Origin: Cruorifilaria tuberocauda
Lineage: Eukaryota > Nematoda > Chromadorea > Rhabditida > Onchocercidae
NCBI GenBank assembly: GCA_013365365.1
Contig: JABVXU010000071.1
Coordinates: 62,001-126,000, forward strand
Direction: 5' to 3'
Length of the DNA: 64,000 bases
Below, one piece after another: positions 1 through 13,135 of the stretch (position 1 is its first letter; each line of letters begins with the position of its first letter). The notes below the pieces were generated by a model. The model did not search any database, was not told the origin of the DNA, and saw only the letters and a list, made by a program, of their open reading frames with translations. A program made the position numbers and the translations under genes.

Positions 1-1690
1 GATATATGTTCCAAGCCTGTAATGTGGTGAGAAGTTAAATAATGTAATAAATCCGTTAATTATCCGATTAAATACAACAACATACACTCTGATTCTGTTC
101 AATCGAAAGAAGATCTTCATATTCTTCTGGACTCCTTTTTCCAGGATTTGCCTTGTATAAACAGAAGGCTTGAAACTGAAAAATTAGAAAAATAAATAAT
201 GGTTTCAATAGTTCTGGCAATGGATGTGTCAACGCAATACTTACAAAACTGCAAGCCCTTAGAAGCAGTTATGACTTAAATTAAAATCTTTCCTTTTGAT
301 CTAAATAACGAGTACTTGTCAGTCAGTATAAAAAGAAGTTATATATTTATTTATAAATGGTTTCAATAGTTCTGGCAATGGACATTTAAAATTGCTAACA
401 AATAAATATGAAATAAAAAAAGCAATTGACTACTAAAATGAATAAGAATTACTACCTGATAAACGAATTCGTCAATAATATCCCAAAGCCAAACATTTGG
501 CAACTGAAGTGATAATGGTTGTTTCTCGGGTGTGAGCACTTCGCAAAATAATTCCTGTAATGAAAAATTCCCTGCTTTATTAAGGCTAGAGTTTTTCTTA
601 AAATGCAGTAACTTGATAGTTCTGATATGAATTAAAATGACAAATCAAAACATGCGTATGTGGTACCTACTACAACTAACCTGATAGTTTTGATATGAAT
701 CAAAACGGTGGGCCAAGGATGGACCGCGCTGCATTCGAGTGTACACGTGACGAAAGTACAACTCCTTGTAAAGAATAATGAAGATTCGACTATCTGAAAA
801 TGCAGCAGTTTTCTTTTACAGAAAGATCGTTACTTTTTTCATAATATAATTGAAGAGTTTTATCAGAGAACGACGGAAAGCCTTCATGACGGAAATGCAT
901 GCAAAACTATTCAGGGACAGACATTTCAGATCCATTTACATTCATTCGTAAATAACATCTATAGGATTCCTTTAAACGACACAAAGACCTAACTGAAGTT
1001 CTTTTGGAACTTTGAAAATAATCATATTCAAATTATAAAAATGAATTTTTTATGTCAAAATTTTGGGAGATTCTATTCTTGAAAGATAATATAAAATATT
1101 TTCCATAACGAACCTGAACCAACAATATTTTCTACCGCCTCTTCGTTTGGCCAGAGACGTTGCTGGAAATAACGCTCAGTAAGGTCTGGAAAACCGTGTT
1201 CATACAGGTTATGTATTTCGACAACATTTTCTTCATCAATCATTCGTTTAAAATAAATCAAATATTGCACAACATCATCTGGTACCATTTCATCACTCAA
1301 AGTATCTGAAAATGCCAAGCATCGTATAATATAACCTTCACTGTCTATCCAAAGTTATCGAATAAGATATTGCTTTCCCATATTAAAATCATTTCAATCA
1401 TAGGGACTGAATTGCATGCACATTTCTTAAACCGCCTTTTCTAATGAGAAAATTTCATATGCTCTATATCTACAAATTTACCTCTAAATTCAAAACTTTA
1501 CTTCGCTTAAAAAAAATCTGCTATTCACCTATTTCCTCGTCATCCTTCCATTATTGCGACATGGCCTGAACCATATCAATAAATTTTTACTAAACGCATT
1601 AAACAAACCTCGTCGCACATGTTCTCTTTCATAGGCAAGATCACGTTCTGGATCACCTGTATGTCCACCATCAAACGAATCTCGTACCAT
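1..1690 (-). CDS. eif-3.L: eIF3 subunit L, 5' part (runs off left edge)
   Basis: Translation initiation factor 3 subunit L, part of the eIF3 complex that brings mRNA to the 40S ribosome. Five exons on the minus strand: 1690-1609, 1305-1114, 793-681, 554-456 and 175-88; the rest lies outside the window, and bases 1-87 are intron. Phases agree at every junction. The protein matches the family along its length by eye: GDPERDLAYERE near the start, then NLYEHGFPDLTERYF, LYKELYFRHVYTR, RGPSLAHRFDSYQNY and NVWLWDIIDEFVYQ, all close to human EIF3L. The start ATG at 1690 is directly preceded by a splice-acceptor-like TTTAG/GTAG, as expected for spliced-leader trans-splicing. The N-terminal stretch before the conserved block is shorter than in human. 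The fourth intron (176-455) carries a 27-bp direct repeat. Confidence 0.95.
198..382. repeat. 27-bp direct repeat in eIF3L intron
   Basis: The same 27 bases, beginning AATGGTTTCAATAG, occur at 198-224 and 356-382 with no mismatch. Both copies are inside the intron between the last two visible eIF3L exons. No function is evident; a small local duplication is the simplest reading. Confidence 0.85.
614..706. repeat. partial duplication of an eIF3L exon edge
   Basis: Bases 614-638 match 682-706 with three mismatches in 25. The second copy is coding, at the 3' end of eIF3L exon 3 (793-681 on the minus strand). The first lies in the next intron, about 68 bases further on in transcription direction. 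The splice donor itself is not clearly reproduced in the intronic copy. Confidence 0.7.
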
Positions 1691-3325
1691 CTACAATGCT
1701 AAATATTTCAATCACTCCATTTCTTCACAATAAACGAGTCTCATTAAATGAAGTAAGGTATACGCAAATACCAGAAAGTAAAATTTGTCCATTCCATGCC
1801 ACCCAAAACAGTGGAGTACTTAACTTAATTTATAATGTAAAACATACACCACCAACCAAACCACACCTTGTAATCTTATGTTCTCATAGATCATATCAAA
1901 TAAAATACAAAAATGAACTTTAAGAAAAAGACCATTCGTAAAATATTTTAAAACTTCTTTGAGAAAAACTCTTTTATTATCACACGATAGTAGATGTTAG
2001 AACAAAAGGCAACTGTTTCCTATTGACCAACAGAGTTTTTTATATTTACTTTACCACTCTCATAAATAGAATTTACAACAGTGGTTCATAAGACCTTTGG
2101 TCGACGGAAATAAATTGTTGTCGTTAGACACTGATAAACAATGAATGAATGTAAGTTAGGGATATTGAATTAAAACTATATAAAACAAGAATTTTCATTA
2201 AAAATCCTTAATATCGAATAATTTAACATATTACAATACAGATACAAAATAATAGTTTACAACCATTTTATCCATAAAATGTTCAATTTAAAGATGTCGC
2301 CAATTGTTAAGTACCTTCGTCCAGTAGAAATTAATTGACCTACTATATATATGATTATCTGTACTATATCAATAGAATCCCAGTCTACCGTATTTTACTC
2401 TTATCTGATACAATAAAATGTAATCCTTTTTTACAATGTCATATTTTTACAATAATGTGACACCTAATCAGTCCTTGACAGAATTCGACTTAACATCTGC
2501 AAAAATTGGAATATATTCCTCTCAGATAATTAAATTATTAAATCACTAAAACAAGAAATTTGAACATGCTTATAACGAAGAATGGAACAACCGATATTAT
2601 TACCTGCAATTTATCAATACTTTACACGAAATCAAATTGATAAAAATTAAATGAAACCAGTTGTCAGCTTCGCTACAACATAACAATAACAAAATTAATC
2701 GCTATCGATAATCGACTACGATTTCACTATCATTTATATCGCGCGTACTACTTATCAATACTACTATGAAATGAAGGAATGAATGACAAAATTATGAATT
2801 TTTATGAAAGGAAAACAGTTCACTTTCAACATATCTGGAGAAGAAACTGTCTGTCGCTAAGAATCAATGAGAAGTAGCGCACTCTGATTATGTAACGATT
2901 CTTTCAAATCACAGTAGGTTCAGCTGAAAACAATAAGAAATTTTCAATCAACTTCCATATTTTTCATTTTCAAATGATAATTTATAGTGACATTTACAAT
3001 ATTATGAACAAGCAAATCTTTTCCTCTTAAACTGTTCTCGATATAAATTCCATAATTAGGTGAAATGATGCATAAAAATGAAATTTATCAGACTTATAAA
3101 GGATACTCTAAGAAAAGATGGAGCTTTCCGAAAAAATTTTCTAAATAAGCTAAAGTTTCTAACCAAGTCAGTATCAAATTAGCTATTTCACAAATAACTG
3201 AATCAAGATGATAAGACAGTAAATGGTATTCAAAATAAACTAAAACAACGAGGAATGAGTTCTTGCTTCAAACGCCAGAACTGATAAAACTGATAGACAC
3301 ATACAGACGAAGTAGTATGTAGGCA
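1691..3325. other. intergenic, eIF3L to RER1
   Basis: About 1.6 kb between two minus-strand genes. It holds the promoter side of eIF3L and the 3' flank of RER1. The only open frame (1696-1923, plus) has no recognisable product and no splice context, so I see no gene here. The distance is long for a nematode operon. Confidence 0.6.
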
Positions 3326-5122
3326 CTAGCCTTGCACAACCACACCGGAATCTTCTTTTCCGCGCATTCGCGGTTTTCCCGTAGTAAACGGTATGTAGCG
3401 GTATTTTATCATATGCTAAAATTAAACATAAATTGAATTCCCGACTTATTACACACCAAAAAGAAATGATTAAAATATGATAATAAATAACCTATGAACG
3501 GGGTAATCGATGAAGCAGTTATCAGCATTCAACAGTCATTTGATATTTACTAGAAATTTACAATCCCAACTAGATAGGTGATTTGTTCCGCTTCGAAAAA
3601 AAGGAATCATTTTCCAAACTATTCAATAGTATGCAAAATAAACACTTAGTTCTTACAGCAAAACTCTACCATGATTTGTCGTTTCATAGTTAGACAAGTT
3701 AAAACGATGAAATACATGACGAGTATAGGCCAAAAAACTGGAACATTGAATATTTCAAAAAATGTGCATATAAATGCAATAATTGTTGCTTTAATAGCTG
3801 AGTACCTGAAAAGTGATCCTGTGTGAAAATGAAGCTGTTATATTTTTTTAATATAAGTTTGGGAAATAAGTATTTAATTACTAGATATTTCTACATTTAA
3901 CTATAATGAATAAATTTCTCTAGAGAAAGATCAACCATTTAGAAATCTACAGATATATGTGAATAAAAGTAAGCTACTTACAACTCACCAAAATTTAAAT
4001 TCCGGTAAACGTCTCATAAATGGACGAAATTCTTCACTTCCCTTAGAAGGCAAAGTCGGCCCATCTTCATCTTAAATAACTTATTTGAAAACAAACTCTA
4101 GTTTTCTCACCTTTTCAACAAAGGCTATATTAAATGATTTTAAAACTGGATATTTGAAAATTGCTCCACTGTTAAGGAACATATTTAAGTGTAATAGAAT
4201 ACTAACAACAGAAAGAAGGTTCACACAAACTGTTTTGCTTCATCACTAATCAGTGATATCAGTACTTAAACACCGCTTGTAGAAATAAAAAAGAATATGT
4301 TTTCTCACCTTCGCTTTCAAAATCAAGTGCTGGATCAATTTTCGGAGTTAAAAATGCAAGGAACAAATTTAAGTAATAAATTCCGAGTGCATAAGTAACA
4401 ATGTAGAAACCCTGAAAGAATTCAAAATATGAAAAAAAATGTAAGAATTATCAGCGCTTTATCTGATCATCTGGCTGAGTAAATTATTAATAAAAATCAA
4501 AATTATATGTCTAATGACGAGAAACGCTGTCAGACCACTGAATTAAATCTTCTGACACGACAACACATCAAAACCCAAAAGTCTGAGCAAAAATGCTATA
4601 CTTGCAGTTCCACGATTCGCCAAAGAAAAAGAATGGCGAAAGCAATCGCGATTCCCCACCGAATTGAACCATACGGTGTTAACTTATCCAAGTAATATTG
4701 ATATTTCTAAAAAACACAGATCACTCTACAAATTTCATAGCTTCTCCAAATATTTGAAATTTAATATAATTCAACCGGACATTTTTTCTTGCACACTGAG
4801 TATCAAAATATCACTGGATATTTTTCCTTACTGCAATTATCAATAATATATTAGCTGATCAGGTGTAGTGTAAATCAAGGATGAACCCTGACCACTTTAT
4901 AATAACTGAGAGATAGAAAACACAGTGATCGGAGTAAATTTCATCTGAAAAACATGACGGAATGACAAGGTACGAAAAGGGTTGCGAAACTATGGTGTTG
5001 GGAAAAGCTTCAAACAATATTTGAATCTAGTTAAAGCATAGAAAAAAACGAACCACAGCTAAACTTGAGAAAAAACGTGAAACAATACTTGGCCGATCAC
5101 GGAGGTCACTAGAATCCTCCAT
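3326..5122 (-). CDS. rer-1: RER1, ER retention/retrieval receptor
   Basis: Golgi membrane protein that returns escaped ER membrane proteins to the ER. Six exons on the minus strand: 5122-5057, 4706-4602, 4411-4309, 4070-3989, 3805-3670 and 3415-3326. Phases close exactly, giving 193 residues (human 196). Family signatures are clear: [81 protein letters not shown] and [14 protein letters not shown]. Four hydrophobic stretches fit the known four-span topology. The start ATG was chosen inside the first exon because a TTTCAG acceptor sits 26 bases upstream (exon edge 5148), a likely spliced-leader site. It is head-to-head with TBL2, with 1,161 bases between the two start codons. Confidence 0.96.
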
Positions 5123-6283
5123 TAAATCAGCAGGTCTGAATATGATCCCTGAAACATGAGTATACTTTTAATTACTTTAATTCCATTTGGTTTATAATTA
5201 TTCATCCATAGTTGACCAACGTTAACGCCTTACGTGGAATACAGGCATGATATCACATACACTTCTCTTTTCCTCACCTCGCTTTACTAACTCTTGTTTT
5301 GCCCCATTCATATCCTTCTAAAAGATCCATGAACTTTTAGAAATCAAAATAGGCTAAATTATATGAAAATGTGATGATAGGGAAAGCCAGTTAAAAAAAT
5401 TTTTTTTTCATAATTTTTTTTAACATCCACCTGAAAAATGCCAGTTAGCCAGTTTCATACAATTAATTTCAATGAAATCTTGGAATCTTTTTGTTTCACT
5501 CTTTTTATTTTTACATTATGAAATAAAAAAAAAAGAAGAAATAACATCGAATCACAATATGTGTTTTAGAGGGTCACGTATCAGAAGTGAAGATGACGTG
5601 TCATGACGGAAACATAGAAATATAAATTAAATTTTAAAATTGAATAATTATTCTTCATGTTATTACTGTTATATTAGGAGAGAAGAAAAAACGGTAAAAA
5701 CAAATGATTGCTATCTCTAATCGTTGTAACTACGAAACTTTACACGTAATCGCTAGGAATTTTTTAGGCGTAATTCAGCTTTGGCATTTCGACTCCTAGC
5801 CTTGCCCTTTTCATTTGCAGTGCTTTTCCCTTATTTGAAGATAATTTACATCTAATTTGAGGGATTGAATATCTAAATTTCTGTCATTCTGAATTTTCGT
5901 TCTATCAATAATAGATAATTAATTAATGATAATCCTTTGTTAACAATAATAATAATAATAATAATAATGGCAATAATAATAATGATGATATATTTTAATC
6001 GAGAAAGCGTGCTTGATTAATTATAGCAAATTTACATAAATTGCATAAATCTTTTACGTAAATCCGGCACATTAATCTGATTATCAGTTTCTTGATTTTA
6101 CCGAGTAAAGATAACGTATGCGATTTAGATTTGTTATGTTTATAAAGTGAAGAAGTATCTTTGTCTTGCTTATTCGTCTGTAAAAGAAAAAAATGAATAA
6201 TTTCTCAGGAGCTCGAACGGAAAATGAATTAAATTCAGAATTTTATTCGAAAAAATCTCATTTTCAACTGCTAAATAGCCAAG
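5123..6283. promoter_or_regulatory. shared 5' region of RER1 and TBL2
   Basis: Divergent intergenic region of 1,161 bases between the RER1 start (minus) and the TBL2 start (plus). It must hold both promoters, but I recognise no individual element. It contains a short AAT microsatellite at about 5945-5986. Confidence 0.5.
5945..5986. repeat. AAT trinucleotide microsatellite
   Basis: A run of AAT units interrupted once by GGC and ending in ATGATGAT, in the RER1/TBL2 intergenic region. Confidence 0.85.
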
Positions 6284-9200
6284 ATGATATCAACAGAGGA
6301 TGATTTGGAGCCAGTATACATTGGTTATTTTTTCATCTTATTTTCCGGTTTAACTGCTTTTATTATTTCACTGTTTGTATGGATGAGATGGAATACCGAC
6401 AAGAAAAATCAATACGGAAGACAAGGTTATTTATTTTATTTCAACTCTTTAACTAATGTATTATTAAATTCACTTATGTCGTAAATAATTAATTAAAAAC
6501 CTGAAATTAGCAAATAATAATTACTACATTTTATTCTTATATAGGTATTATATGTTTGCGTACCATTTTCTATTAGATGGAAAGGTGCTTGCTAATGACT
6601 TAATACAATTCTATTGATATTTTTCACGATAAATTTTCAAACACTCGTTGATTATCGAAATGCTTCCATTATTAAATTGTTCTCGATGAGATCGAAAAGA
6701 AAAAAATCTTTTTTTCATTTTTTAGATTCGACAGATTCAGAGCAAAACACGGAAGACGAAAATATGAAAATAGAGAATAAGACTAATTCTTTTTCGAAGA
6801 ATGCGAGGAAACAAGAGAAGTGGAAATTTAATAAGGTTCATTATGCTTAATTTTAGTTGCTTATGGCATTAAAAATCAAAGAGAAATTTTCACAAATGCT
6901 GATTGCTGGAAAAGCTTAACACATAAAAAGTATTGAAATCGGTTGGGTTAAAATTTTATGCTAGCGCTAATATCTCTTCAATTTATTTAAAATTCAAAAA
7001 AATGATGTTTTTGTCAGTGTTCAGATGCGAGCACCACAATTTGAGCATCCATGGCTTTTGACAACACTAAAAGGGCATGTAAGTGATATCTCGGATTTGG
7101 ATTTTTCTTCAAATGGAAAATATCTTGTATCAGTTAGCTTGGATCGATCACTTTATTTCTGGAGTGTTAAGGCAAGCTTATTTATCGTTGTAGTTTGGTT
7201 TGTACTGTTTATTTATGTTTTTTCAAGCATTAATTTTAAGTTAATAACTGATATTTATTTGAAGGATGAAGGATGAATAGGTATGTTCCCTGTTGTTTTG
7301 CAAGTTCAAAATAAAAAAATTTCTAGCGTAAGTTGTAGTTTAAGGTTTGTTAAAGCTCGATGGAAATATAGAATACGTTTTTGCAAATAAATTTCATTTT
7401 TAGATAGTTGAAGGAAAGCGTTAATAATAAAGCAATATAAATTAATGGAAACAATTCAAAGCGTTTATTCTTCAACTAATACTGTTCGCCTTTGGTCGAA
7501 ATCTTGAAATGAACATCTCAATTTAGAAGTTATTTTAGGATTTCGGCGAGCGCGATCATAAACTGCATCGCTGTAGCGTTGAATTGGATAATGCAAGTCA
7601 TATAGTCTTTGCACCTGATTCAAAATGTGTTCTTACGAGTCTGAAAATTACCAACAAGGTTTTCATTTTATTTTTCCGACAGTAGCAAACATTTAACGGT
7701 TTGAATTATTCATTATAGCTTAAATTTTTTAGTTGGATGTTTATAAGATGGCAAAGAAGGAAGGTACTCAGAGTTATAAGATTTCTCGTGTTGAAAGTGT
7801 TGAATTCCCAGTTGTCCATGCTGAAGACATCAATAATATTGGAATCGCATGCAATGGTAAAACTGTAAATATATTATAGTTTCGATTTGAAATATTCAAA
7901 AATAAATGTATTAAAGTATAAGACATTCAAACTGCATAAATAAGTGATATAGATAATTATGAGCAGTAAATGTATTTTAATAATAATATTAACTAACGCT
8001 AAATCGCCGCAAGCAAAGTAAATATTGATAAATTTTTTCATTTGTTGATAAAATTCTTTAAATAATTTCAAGTAGAAAGTGAGTGTTGATGAAGATGTAT
8101 TAGAGATTTTTTTTTATTTTGATCACTGCGACATTTATGTTTCATTTATTGCTTATTTTTATTTTGAAATTGCTATGAATCAATATCTCTAACTGCATTT
8201 TGTCATGGAAAGATTTTTATTTCCAGATAAGCTGATATATCGTTCATTCTAAAGCTTTCGTAGTTAGGATTATTTTATACCAATCTTTTTATAGGAAAAT
8301 TTGTGATGTCAACATCAGCCGATAATGACGTTGTAATATACAACATCCACGGAGAAGTTCTCAAGAAAATTGAATTGAAATTGAACATTCTGTACAGTGC
8401 ATGTATATCGCCGTGTGGTCGTTTTATTGGAGCAAGTGGTTTTACACCTGATGTCTTTGTTTTTGAAGTTCGTTGGCGCTGGATTAAGTTTTTTTCTTTT
8501 TTATATGTTCTACATTTGTAAATTTAGAGTTCTGTAAGTTCTACATTTCACGATTTTTTCAGGTGTTATTTGATCGCCAGGGAAACTTCCAGGATGTGAA
8601 GAAAGCTTTTGAACTAAAAGTATTAATTTGATTTGGATTTTGTATTATCTTTGATTTTCAGAGATACATTATTTTTACTATCTATTCCGTAGACGACTTT
8701 GAGCACTCGACAAAGAAAGTATTTAGATTAGAACTTCATAATATGCAGAAATGTAAAATAGGCTTTTGTTTTAATTGTTTTATTCCTAATCAAATCACAA
8801 GCAATAATAATTAGGAATGAGGTAGTTATTTTTACTTATTGGGAAATAAAAATATATTTAGTGACTCTAAATGCAAATATTCTAGAAGCGGCTTGAAATT
8901 TTCGATGAAATATATTTTCAGGGTCACAACTCTGGTATTTACTCGTTCGCCTTCGATCAGAGTTCGACACGATGCGTTACAGCATCTAAGGATGGGACAT
9001 GGAAAGTGTACAATACTGATGTTCGTTATTCACAAGGAGAAGAAACTAAGATTATTGCCAGGTTTGCAAAAAAATTCATGTAATTTTCCAATATTAATTG
9101 TTATTGAAATACTTCATATTTTGCAGTGGTGAATTTGAAGCGTTAAAGAATGCTAGTCCTGAATCAGTCAAAGTAGTCATGAGTTCATCGGGAAATAGCT

Positions 9201-9770
9201 TTGCTATATCAGCCAATCGTCATATATGTTTGTTCAGCACTTTGCAACCTCAGAAAGAATTTAAAATAAGTTTGTTTCTATAGTAATATAATAATTGAAA
9301 ATATTACAATTTAATGATATTCTGTTGTGTTGTAATGTATCATAGGACATTTTCTTCAATAAAAAATTTCATTAGATGATTTTAAGATTTAATAGAATTG
9401 GCTAACATAGAAATAGTACAGTGTTACTGTTAGTATCTTATGTATTAGTATCTAAAATTGATTAAACATTAAATTCTGCTTAATGTTATATTATGATAGT
9501 CTATGTCTTTATTTCCTTAATTTATTTTGTTTAGTTCTGGATGCACACAACAAGCCAATAACTGCTTTACGAATGAGTTCATGTGGAAAAATGATAGCAA
9601 GTTGCGGTGATCGATACATTAGAATATTTCATAATGTTGCAGAATTTTATAGCAATGTAATATCATTAGAGAAAACTATACAAGAAACTCGTGAAGACGG
9701 CAGAAAACGACGTTTTGAGGAGCAGCTACATGAAGCAAAGCGGTTACTTAGTCCTTTTTCATTTTATTAA
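6284..9770 (+). CDS. TBL2: TBL2-like membrane-anchored WD40 protein
   Basis: Orthologue of transducin beta-like 2, an ER membrane WD40 protein; in mammals it is linked to ER-stress signalling. Ten exons: 6284-6425, 6726-6835, 7025-7171, 7539-7658, 7733-7856, 8295-8467, 8563-8619, 8922-9061, 9127-9269 and 9535-9770. Phases close and give 463 residues (human 447). A single transmembrane segment lies near residues 12-34, then a charged linker, then WD repeats with family words such as DFSSNGKYLVS, SPCGRFIGASGFTPD, TASKDGTWKVYNTD and SCGKMIASCGDR. The C-terminal charged helix (EEQLHEAKR) also matches TBL2. The third intron uses a GC donor (AAG|GCAAGC at 7171). An AATAAA at 9851-9856 is a possible polyadenylation signal. 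Confidence 0.94.
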
Positions 9771-12061
9771 TTTAGATTTAAATAGAAAAAAGTAAATCTT
9801 AGCTTTTTATTGCAATGAGGTGGAACTACCAAATCTTTTTTATCCTTTATAATAAAGTCGCAAAAAATTTTGTGAACGTGGAATTTCGGGGTCAACTATA
9901 ACACTTTTGTTTGTTTAACTTAGCATTTATTACATTTAAAATTAATTTTCAGCCATAATTTCATTGTAGCTTCAACGAATTCACCTCTGTACTAGTATGT
10001 ATTGTCACAATGTGATATACTTCTAGATTAGATTCGAAGTCTTAGATCTTCGTCTTATGATTGGCTTATGAAAATCTTGTAAGTTATAATAATTGAGAAT
10101 GTTGGAAGTTCACTATGCATTACTACTTCGAGCAAGGTTCAAATGTGTATTTGCTGAAAATAACTGAAACAGAGGAACAAAATAAATGAATCTATATCTT
10201 GTGTGATTAAACCAAATTGCTGTAAAACAAATTGACATGAATTGGATCGATCTAAGATGATTTGCTGTTGCAAGATTTAAATTTGTGCGTAGTTATTTTC
10301 ATTGGTTTTTAGATTTTCATTTTCGTTGTTGGATTTTGAAGTCTTTTTTGGAAACAAAAAAATACTAAAAATTCAATCAGTCTAACTACTCTAATTTAAT
10401 TCGAAGAAATTTTATGTCTTTCACTAAAACTAAGTATTATAGATTAGCCTTTTGAAATAGATTCTTTTTCATTGGTTTTGTGTAACTCAATGATTCTGTT
10501 TTATTTATTTGATGTTAAATCAATGGTCTTTTACCAAAGTTATTATAGCTTCTTAAATTAAAATTATCCCGGTTGATTTCCTTTTTGTGTTATGCATAAT
10601 TGATACTATGATATGTATCTGCTTGTTCATTTTGCGGTTTATTACTAAAATTATTTCTGACTTTGATTTATATGAGGAAAAAATAAAGCAAATAGGAACT
10701 TGATTTTTTCTCCTTTCCTGTTGTGAATTATTTATAAATTGTAAAGAAATAAATTAATTGTTGTCCTGTATTCCCGTCCTTATCTTAGGTATAGATTTCC
10801 AAATGATTGGTTCATCAAAATCTTTTCTGATTTTTTTAAATTTCTTTTGTGAGTACGTTCACATTATGAAAGAAATAGCAGATTATCATTAATCGAATAT
10901 TGTGATTTTTCTTAATTACTTCCAGCGTTTTGTCCGTTTAAACTATAATCAGAATTTAATTTGATTGAACTAACTTACGAATTATCTTTGGATTTTTCGT
11001 TGTTTCGCATTTAATTATGAACTTTATTGAAATAAAATTACCTTCAATAATGAATGTAAAATTGAAAATTCTGCAATTTCCGATTTGGTGATAGTCTGTT
11101 TAAGCTAATTGAATTAATTTTCATACTTATTGCTATTGATTCTTACGCTATAACCTCAAACTCTCTCAATTGAATACAGCATTGTCATAAAAGTGAACTC
11201 GTCTTCTCTAATTTGTTATGCATATCCAATGATAATTTATCATAGTATTATACAGATATCGGATCGGTAATATTCGATTACTAGATGGAACATTCTTGAT
11301 AACAATTTGACGATATCAGTTATCATTCAGTTCATCCTAGTTTATCTATTGGTTCAAGGACTGTTTTTATTTCCAAAATTTAGCATAAATCATCGCTGGA
11401 AGGAATCGATAGAACAAAAACAATCCACTTGAAAATTAAGTTTAAATTTCATATTGATTCAGAATGAAATCGATGAAAAACTAAAGATTTGAGCGAAACA
11501 CTATTTATATCATTTACCCGATAACTTAGCTCTAAACCATGCAACTCTCACTAATTTAGACCATTACCATCTCGTAACTAAATATTTTCGCATTGTTGTT
11601 GTATTTATTGTTCAGATAGGCTTCGTTCTGCTAATGATAAATCAAATTCTTTGACTTCTTCAAGAAGCGTTTGGATTCGTTGAATTGTTGGTTAAACAGA
11701 ATTTACTAATGAAGTTGACATTATGCTCACCTCTCAGTACCAAGTCTTGTTGTGGAGTTCGATGTTTGATAAAAGGTTTTATTGGGTTTACAATTATTAT
11801 TGAGATTGTGGATACAAGCAGAAGTGTTTGAATGGAGAAGTCGCCAATCTGGGTCTTCGATGATAGTGTATAGACTAAGAGATCAACTGTTGGGCAAGCA
11901 TTGACGTACGTATATGAGAAGATGGAGACGAACAGAAAAAAAAGAGTGAAACATTTATTAAAATTTGGATTTTCTTTACAGAATTTGGAGCATATAAAAA
12001 TCACTGAATTGATTCCATATAAATCAATTTAATGTTGAGCAATACAGCAAACAATACTAGC
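9771..12061. other. intergenic between convergent TBL2 and PLGRKT
   Basis: About 2.3 kb between the 3' ends of two convergent genes. AT-rich, with no gene I can support. Its right part (about 11800-12010) is one copy of a diverged repeat whose partner lies in a PLGRKT intron. A 114-codon minus frame at 11660-12004 falls on this repeat and has no recognisable domain. Confidence 0.55.
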
Positions 12062-13135
12062 CTATCTCATTTCAGTTTCTTGCAATTCCTTCAAACGATG
12101 TTTTACGTCAGCCAGCAAAATGTGCGGCTCGTGCTCTGCCAGTCTTTTTCGGTATAATAAATCAGCTCGTCCTGAAATAAATTATGAAATTTAATATGCT
12201 CCAGTCATACTTTAACATGCACAATGGTAGTTCCAGCTTGTTTTTCGTTCTCCGCTTATCATTCTACTCTCATACTACAAATATCAGCAAACATTTTTCC
12301 AATTCTTATATACAATGATATAAGGCGAAACATTTTAAAGAATAAAATCGATTAAAGAAATTCACTTTTGATCCTTTCTGTACTTCGGCCAAGGGTAGCA
12401 TCAATTTCATATGCTAAATATGGAAGCGCCATCCCAACCGGTAGCAAATACAGCAAATTCTTATGCTGATAGGTTGCTAAACCAGAAATAAGGACGACTG
12501 CAATGCTTGCAATAGCTTTGTAAGGAAAGGCATACTGCAATCTGGCCAGCTAAAAAACGATGATTTTTAGGTCATGCAAAAGTCCAAATTAGCAAGAAAA
12601 AGAGAATCATATTTTCAAATAGATATTTTTCTTCATGGCATCAATAAGAGTACACAACATATATCTAAAAAAAGCACAGGAAGAATTCTGTCAAATATCA
12701 CACAGACAGGTAATCCATATTTATAACTTAGATTTCGATGATTTCAGTAGGCTTATTAAGCCTGGAATAAACAAATGTTTTGTCTGTCGGGGGACTAGAA
12801 CGAAGGAGAAGCACCGAAAAATTAAGGTGATATGTAGAAGCGAAGGCACCAAAGCAGATCATTGGGGTATTAATGTAGAATATATATGGGTTGTCGTGAG
12901 AGAGAAGGGTTTACTGAAGAAGAATCAACAGTAGAAAGTGGATGTGGAGCTAGTAGTATGATAAGAACATTGAGATTATTTGTATGATATGAAGATCAAC
13001 TAACTGTTGGACAAGCACTGAAGTGCAGGCATGTATGAGAATATGGAGACGGATAATGAAAAGTAGAGCAATTCTTATGATAAGAATAAGAATATCCCAT
13101 AGAGTATAAGGATTTACACTGCATATAATGACACA
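11800..13135 (+). repeat. pair of diverged direct repeats
   Basis: Two similar segments in the same orientation, about 11800-12010 and 12920-13135. The best stretch begins GATCAACT and runs through TTGG(G/A)CAAGCA and ATATGGAGACG-like words (about 11886-11945 against 13001-13065), with small indels. Similarity fades to either side. The second copy is inside PLGRKT intron 2. They look like relics of an interspersed repeat rather than a recent duplication. No transposase or reverse transcriptase motif was found. Confidence 0.6.

Noticed and set aside
11660..12004. 114-codon minus-strand frame with hydrophobic segments
   Set aside because: Lies on the diverged repeat copy, has no recognisable domain or splice context, and is in the 3' intergenic space of two well-defined genes.
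12635..12934. 99-codon plus-strand frame
   Set aside because: Inside PLGRKT intron 2 on the opposite strand, partly overlapping the repeat region; no family features, no reverse transcriptase or transposase motif.
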